Assembly (NCBI GenBank): GCA_905200615.1
Contig: CAJKLB010000006.1
Coordinates: 20,701-84,700 of the forward strand
Source of the DNA: an uncultured Selenomonadales bacterium
Lineage (GTDB): Bacteria > Bacillota > Clostridia > Christensenellales > QALW01
DNA: 64,000 bases
Direction of reading: 5' to 3'
The notes under the pieces are model-generated. The model was given only the letters and a program-made list of their open reading frames with translations, made no database searches and was not told the DNA's origin. This document shows, one piece after another, positions 61,401-64,000 of the stretch. Numbering within the stretch: the stretch's first letter is position 1; every line of letters starts with the position of its first letter. The translations under genes were made by a program, and so were the position numbers.

Positions 61401-62925
61401 GCTTAAAATAGTTAAACAGCGGCTGATGCTTTTCCGAAAGCACTGCCAAAGGAATATCGGTTCCCATGGACGCCGTAGCTTCTATACCGTTCTGTGCCAT
61501 GGGCAGAATAGAATCTTTTACATCCTCATACGTATAACCGAATGCTTTATACAGCCGGTCACGGTAAGCCTGCTCAAATTTTTCAAGCTTTTTGTTTGGC
61601 AGCGGAAGGTCCTTTAACTGCACAAGATTCTGATCCAGCCATTCGCCGTAGGGCTGACGCGCGGCATAAGCCTGTTTACATTCCTCATCGGAAATCACAC
61701 GCTTTTTCACTGTATCCACCAACAGCATTTTCCCGGGCTGAAGCCTGGACTTTTGTATGATTTTTTCGGGCGGAATATCGAGCACACCCACTTCGGAAGA
61801 GAGAATCAGCGTATGATCATCGGTAATATAATATCTTGAAGGACGCAGGCCGTTGCGATCCAGCACAGCGCCTACGGTATCGCCGTCGGAAAACAAAATA
61901 GACGCCGGGCCGTCCCAAGGCTCCATCATGGTAGCATAATAATGGTACATATCCCGTTTGTTTCGATCCATATCTTTGGCGTTGCGCCAAGGTTCGGGAA
62001 TCAGAATCATCACGGCAAGGGGCAAATCCATACCGTTCATCACCAAAAATTCCAGGGTATTATCCAGCATAGCCGAGTCTGACCCGGAAGCATTCACTAC
62101 CGGAAGAACCTTATCAATATCTTTTTGCATAATCGGCGAGAACATCGTTTCTTCCCGGGCAAGCATTCTATCCACATTGCCGCGAATGGTATTGATTTCA
62201 CCGTTATGCAAAATGAACCTGTTGGGGTGCGCTCTGTCCCAGCTGGGATTGGTGTTGGTTGAAAAGCGTGAATGCACCAACGCAATAGCGCTTTCATATC
62301 TTTCATCCTGAAGATCCAAATAGAACGTACGCAGCTGATGGACAAGGAACATACCTTTATAGACGATGGTACGCGAAGAAAGGGACGCTACATACGTATT
62401 ATCGTTGCTCTGTTCAAATTCCCTGCGAATGATATAAAGCTTACGGTCAAAAGGAAGTCCGCGGGGCGTATTCTCCGGACGTTTCAAAAAGCACTGCATA
62501 ATACAGGGCATACAATCCCTTGCTTTTTGACCCAAAATTTCGGCCCGTACCGGAACGGTTCTCCATCCCAAAAACGTGACGCCCTCTTTTTCGGCAATCA
62601 GCTCCAACATTTTACGAGCCTGATCGCGCGCCAAACGCTCTGTAGGAAAGAAAAACATTCCTATACCGTAATCGCGTTCCTGACCAATTTCCATTCCGGC
62701 TTCAGAAGCCGCCGCGGAGAAAAAGCGATGGGAGATCTGCACCATAATGCCCACGCCGTCGCCGGTTTCACCGGTGGCGTCTTTTCCGGCACGATGCTCC
62801 AGCTTTTCCACAATATGCAGCGCGTTATCCACTACACTGTGCGTTTTTACGCCGTCGATATGCACAACGGCACCGATTCCGCAGGCATCATGCTCAAACT
62901 GCCGCTCATATAACGTTCTTTCCAT
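58414..62925 (-). CDS. gltB: Glutamate synthase large subunit
   Basis: 1503 aa, full length. Makes two glutamates from glutamine and 2-oxoglutarate. Layout: type 2 amidotransferase with Cys15 (HDACGIGAVV, so 14 residues are probably removed), central domain, FMN-binding synthase domain (GEGGEMPQRLGSSKNSA, KPGEGGHLPGKKV), Fe-S cysteines CNLDTCPAG, and C-terminal GXGXG beta-helix (ATSGKAFINGVAGERF). ATG 62925 follows GGGGAAG; the longer frame to 63009 starts within the promoter. Leader of about 66 nt. Confidence 0.97.
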   Translation of the reverse strand: MERTLYERQFEHDACGIGAVVHIDGVKTHSVVDNALHIVEKLEHRAGKDATGETGDGVGIMVQISHRFFSAAASEAGMEIGQERDYGIGMFFFPTERLARDQARKMLELIAEKEGVTFLGWRTVPVRAEILGQKARDCMPCIMQCFLKRPENTPRGLPFDRKLYIIRREFEQSNDNTYVASLSSRTIVYKGMFLVHQLRTFYLDLQDERYESAIALVHSRFSTNTNPSWDRAHPNRFILHNGEINTIRGNVDRMLAREETMFSPIMQKDIDKVLPVVNASGSDSAMLDNTLEFLVMNGMDLPLAVMILIPEPWRNAKDMDRNKRDMYHYYATMMEPWDGPASILFSDGDTVGAVLDRNGLRPSRYYITDDHTLILSSEVGVLDIPPEKIIQKSRLQPGKMLLVDTVKKRVISDEECKQAYAARQPYGEWLDQNLVQLKDLPLPNKKLEKFEQAYRDRLYKAFGYTYEDVKDSILPMAQNGIEATASMGTDIPLAVLSEKHQPLFNYFKQLFAQVTNPPIDAIREEIVTDTTVYIGSDGNLLQEKAENCAVLQIQNPILSGGDLAKIKAMKKPGFCVETVSILYYKNTSLEKALDRMFISCDRAYAGGANIIILSDRGVDENHVAIPSLLAVSALEQYLVRTKKRTSVSVILESAEPRDVHQFATLLGYGARAINPYLAHECIVELIEKGLLDKEYSAAVKDYNNAILHGIVKIASKMGISTLQSYQSAQIFEAVGIRQDVIEKYFTNTVSRVGGIGLKEIGEGVEWRHSHAFDPLGLGVDTTLDSIGIHKLRSGPNKEDHLYSPEVIVALRQAVMNGDYQRFCEYSAMVDNDIPHTLRGLLAFDFEKCHAIPVEEVEPEEEIVKRFKTGAMSYGSISQEAHECMAEAMNRLGGKSNSGEGGEMPQRLGSSKNSAIKQVASGRFGVTSEYLVSAKEIQIKMAQGAKPGEGGHLPGKKVYPWIAKTRYSTPGVSLISPPPHHDIYSIEDLAQLIYDLKNANRDARISVKLVSEAGVGTIAAGVAKAGAQVVLISGYDGGTGAAPQSSIHHAGLPWELGLAEAHQTLIQNGLRSRVALEADGKLMTGRDVAIACILGAEEFGFATAPLVAMGCLMMRVCNLDTCPAGIATQNPELRKRFCGKPEYVMNFMLFIARQLREIMARLGIRSVNELVGRTDLIALRKNHITQRAASVDLSRVLARQEPIDGKVHFDPRNVFDFQLEKTVDMAVLLKKFMPYIKKGTGHCERITVSSTNRTLGTILGSEITKKYGNTLSEDTYTVHCTGGGGQSFGAFIPQGLTLRLEGDSNDYFGKGLSGGKLVVYPPKESRFRADENILIGNVALYGATSGKAFINGVAGERFCVRNSGAVAVVEGVGDHGCEYMTGGRVVVLGTTGKNFAAGMSGGIAYVLDRKHDFYLRLNKEMVKMTDVTEKYDIEELRALIQAHVRETGSQTGREILENFTQMLPYFKKIIPNDYNNMLTAIGRLEEKGISREQAELEAFYSMTR

Positions 62926-62997
62926 AAATTCTTCTTCCCCTTTTATCAAAAAAAGACGCATCCCAACCGTATTGGAAAACGCCTTTGCTTCACGTAT

Positions 62998-63026
62998 ACT
63001 ATAGCACAAAAAATTTTTTCAGTCAA
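62998..63026 (-). promoter_or_regulatory. Promoter of gltBD
   Basis: TTGACT (63021-63026), 17-base spacer, TATAGT (62998-63003) on the minus strand. Confidence 0.8.
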
Positions 63027-63084
63027 ATCATTTTATAAAAAAATTTTTAACCGAAAATATTCCGTAAACTCTACCCGACGTTTA

Positions 63085-63113
63085 TTGCTTTTTCCGCCGA
63101 TTTATTTTACAAT
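63085..63113 (+). promoter_or_regulatory. Promoter of the XRE regulator gene
   Basis: TTGCTT (63085-63090), 17-base spacer, TACAAT (63108-63113). It is divergent from gltB. Confidence 0.65.
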
Positions 63114-63147
63114 AGAGTTACCGTTTTTAAAGGAAAGGAATAGGCAA

Positions 63148-63732
63148 ATGAATGCTGTAAAAATCGGAGCACTAATAAAAACGCTGCGGCTTGAAAAGGA
63201 TATGACCCAAAAACAGCTTGGTGAAAAACTGGCTGTCAGCGATAAAACCGTTTCAAAATGGGAGCGCGGCGCGGGCTGCCCGGATATTTCAATCATACCG
63301 CTGATTTCTTCTTTGTTCAAAGTGAATATCAGCCAATTTCTTTCCGGAGATCTGAGTGAAAATGATTTTGACGGAGGCAATATGAAAAATACAAAATTCT
63401 ACGTATGTCCTGTTTGCTTGAGTATGACCTGTTCCCTCGGCGGCGCGTCTGTCTGCTGCTGCGGCCGCGCCTTGGACGCTCTGGAACCGAAAAAAGCCGA
63501 AGAGCATGAAAAGCTGTTGGTGGAAAATGTTGAGGATGAATATTTTATTCAAAGCAATCATCCCATGACGAAACAAAATTATATTCCCTTTGTGGCTTTT
63601 TTATCCGGCGGAAATTTAAGTATTTTCCGGCAATATCCCGAATGGGATCTGCAAGTACGGATTCCCGCCCGCGGCCACGGCCGCTTACTTTGGTTTTCTA
63701 CCACAGAGGGTCTGCTGTATATGAATCTGTAA
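63148..63732 (+). CDS. XRE-family regulator fused to a desulfoferrodoxin-like domain
   Basis: 194 aa from ATG 63148 (AAGGAAAGG upstream). Residues 5-60 are an XRE helix-turn-helix (KDMTQKQLGEKLAVSDKTVS then KWERG). From about 85 the protein has CPVCLSM and CCCG cysteines, then EDEYFIQSNHPMTKQNYIPF with the HPM pattern of the iron centre in superoxide reductase. This domain order is common in Clostridia and suggests a redox- or metal-sensing regulator; function unproven. Divergent from gltB, so gltBD is a possible target. Confidence 0.85.
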   Translation: MNAVKIGALIKTLRLEKDMTQKQLGEKLAVSDKTVSKWERGAGCPDISIIPLISSLFKVNISQFLSGDLSENDFDGGNMKNTKFYVCPVCLSMTCSLGGASVCCCGRALDALEPKKAEEHEKLLVENVEDEYFIQSNHPMTKQNYIPFVAFLSGGNLSIFRQYPEWDLQVRIPARGHGRLLWFSTTEGLLYMNL

Positions 63733-63776
63733 GAATCCGGTTTATTCGGCTATTAAAACAAAGGAAACAAAATTTT

Positions 63777-63850
63777 CCCGGCATGGGCCGGGGTGATTCC
63801 GAAGAATACGCCCGGATAAAAAACGGTTTCCCGAAGCGAATCGGGAAAAC
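63777..63850 (-). terminator. Hairpins in the last 270 bases; candidate minus-strand terminator
   Basis: A perfect 6-bp hairpin (63777-63792) and a stem TTTCCCGA/TCGGGAAA (63827-63834 with 63841-63848) extended by CGG-type pairs and followed on the minus strand by TTTTTT (63817-63822). The latter would terminate a gene coming from the right edge. No gene is seen in 63733-64000. Confidence 0.45.
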
Positions 63851-64000
63851 GGGCAAAAAAAAAAGCCCGGGCGGTGAAACAAAGGCCCTTGCAAAAAACC
63901 CAAAGAGCGCGGCAAAAGTGAGGGAAAGCCGGCCGGTGGGGCGGTAAAAAGCCGGAAAGAAATTGAAAATACTCACGGAAACAGTTGCCCAAAAACAGAA

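Noticed and set aside
63642..63992. Overlapping frames of 79-101 codons at the right edge
   Set aside because: GC-rich low-complexity translations with no start signals and several hairpins; no gene supported.
1..64000. CRISPR array, rRNA genes, intact tRNA, insertion sequences
   Set aside because: No regularly spaced repeats, rRNA segments, full cloverleaf tRNA or transposase were seen on either strand.

Overview
The window looks like the chromosome of a low-to-moderate GC, anaerobic, probably gut-associated member of the Clostridia. Evidence: strong GGAGG-type ribosome binding sites, TTGACA/TATAAT promoters, many TTG/GTG starts, RNase Y, AzlCD, a ferredoxin-linked indolepyruvate oxidoreductase, PocR-type AraC regulators, an RsgI-like anti-sigma factor and a clostridial-type ICE end. 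Species cannot be named from the sequence.

Layout. 1-1665: right end of an integrative conjugative element (ParA-like ATPase running off the left edge, a 53-aa ORF, an Xis-like protein), ending in the 3' half of a tRNA-Leu(CAA) gene that marks the attachment site. Between Xis and the att site lies an outward promoter and a terminator that could make a ~180-nt RNA without a convincing ORF. 1918-3474: sigma-70-like protein with a long C-terminal extension, then a gene-poor stretch. 4245-19953: mostly housekeeping on the minus strand (AzlCD, ArgS, a CPA2 antiporter with a PII-like partner, M18 aminopeptidase, ABC-F + RsmA, RNase Y, a Na/Pi cotransporter-PhoU protein with Pho-box-like repeats, HAD phosphatase, PhoR-like kinase without an adjacent response regulator). 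20127-23027: three tandem paralogues of an unrecognised membrane-anchored family, the middle one broken by a one-base frameshift.

23372-30961 is a seven-gene minus-strand run for aryl acid / arylpyruvate metabolism: AMP-dependent ligase, sodium:solute symporter with a 66-aa membrane partner, IorA, IorB, phenylacetate-CoA ligase and a tandem ACT protein. 31047-36335 holds an amidohydrolase, a pyridoxal kinase, an aldose epimerase, a ComEC-like MBL protein fused to an Ada-type metal-binding tail and a small membrane protein.

36605-46454 is a sugar island: PocR/AraC regulator, divergent isomerase, FGGY kinase, DUF4432 epimerase, class II aldolase and a second FGGY kinase, followed by two GH99-like (WbsX) proteins on the other strand. 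46750-49653: MurA with an unusual leader, an MBL-fold phosphodiesterase and a DUF1294 protein. 49879-54711: a secreted/anchored sialidase-like protein with a triple N-terminal repeat, an intracellular sialidase-like paralogue, and a divergent AraC regulator that appears to be leaderless. 54828-56656: ECF sigma factor with an RsgI/PepSY anti-sigma partner. 56915-62925: GltBD glutamate synthase. 63148-63732: XRE regulator fused to a desulfoferrodoxin-like domain.

The most distinctive items are the ICE-end RNA locus, the murA start region, the Pho-box-like array in front of the Na/Pi transporter, the tandem unknown family, the sensor-extended sigma factor and the PII-like/antiporter pair. Nothing here was checked by database search; family calls rest on motif recognition.
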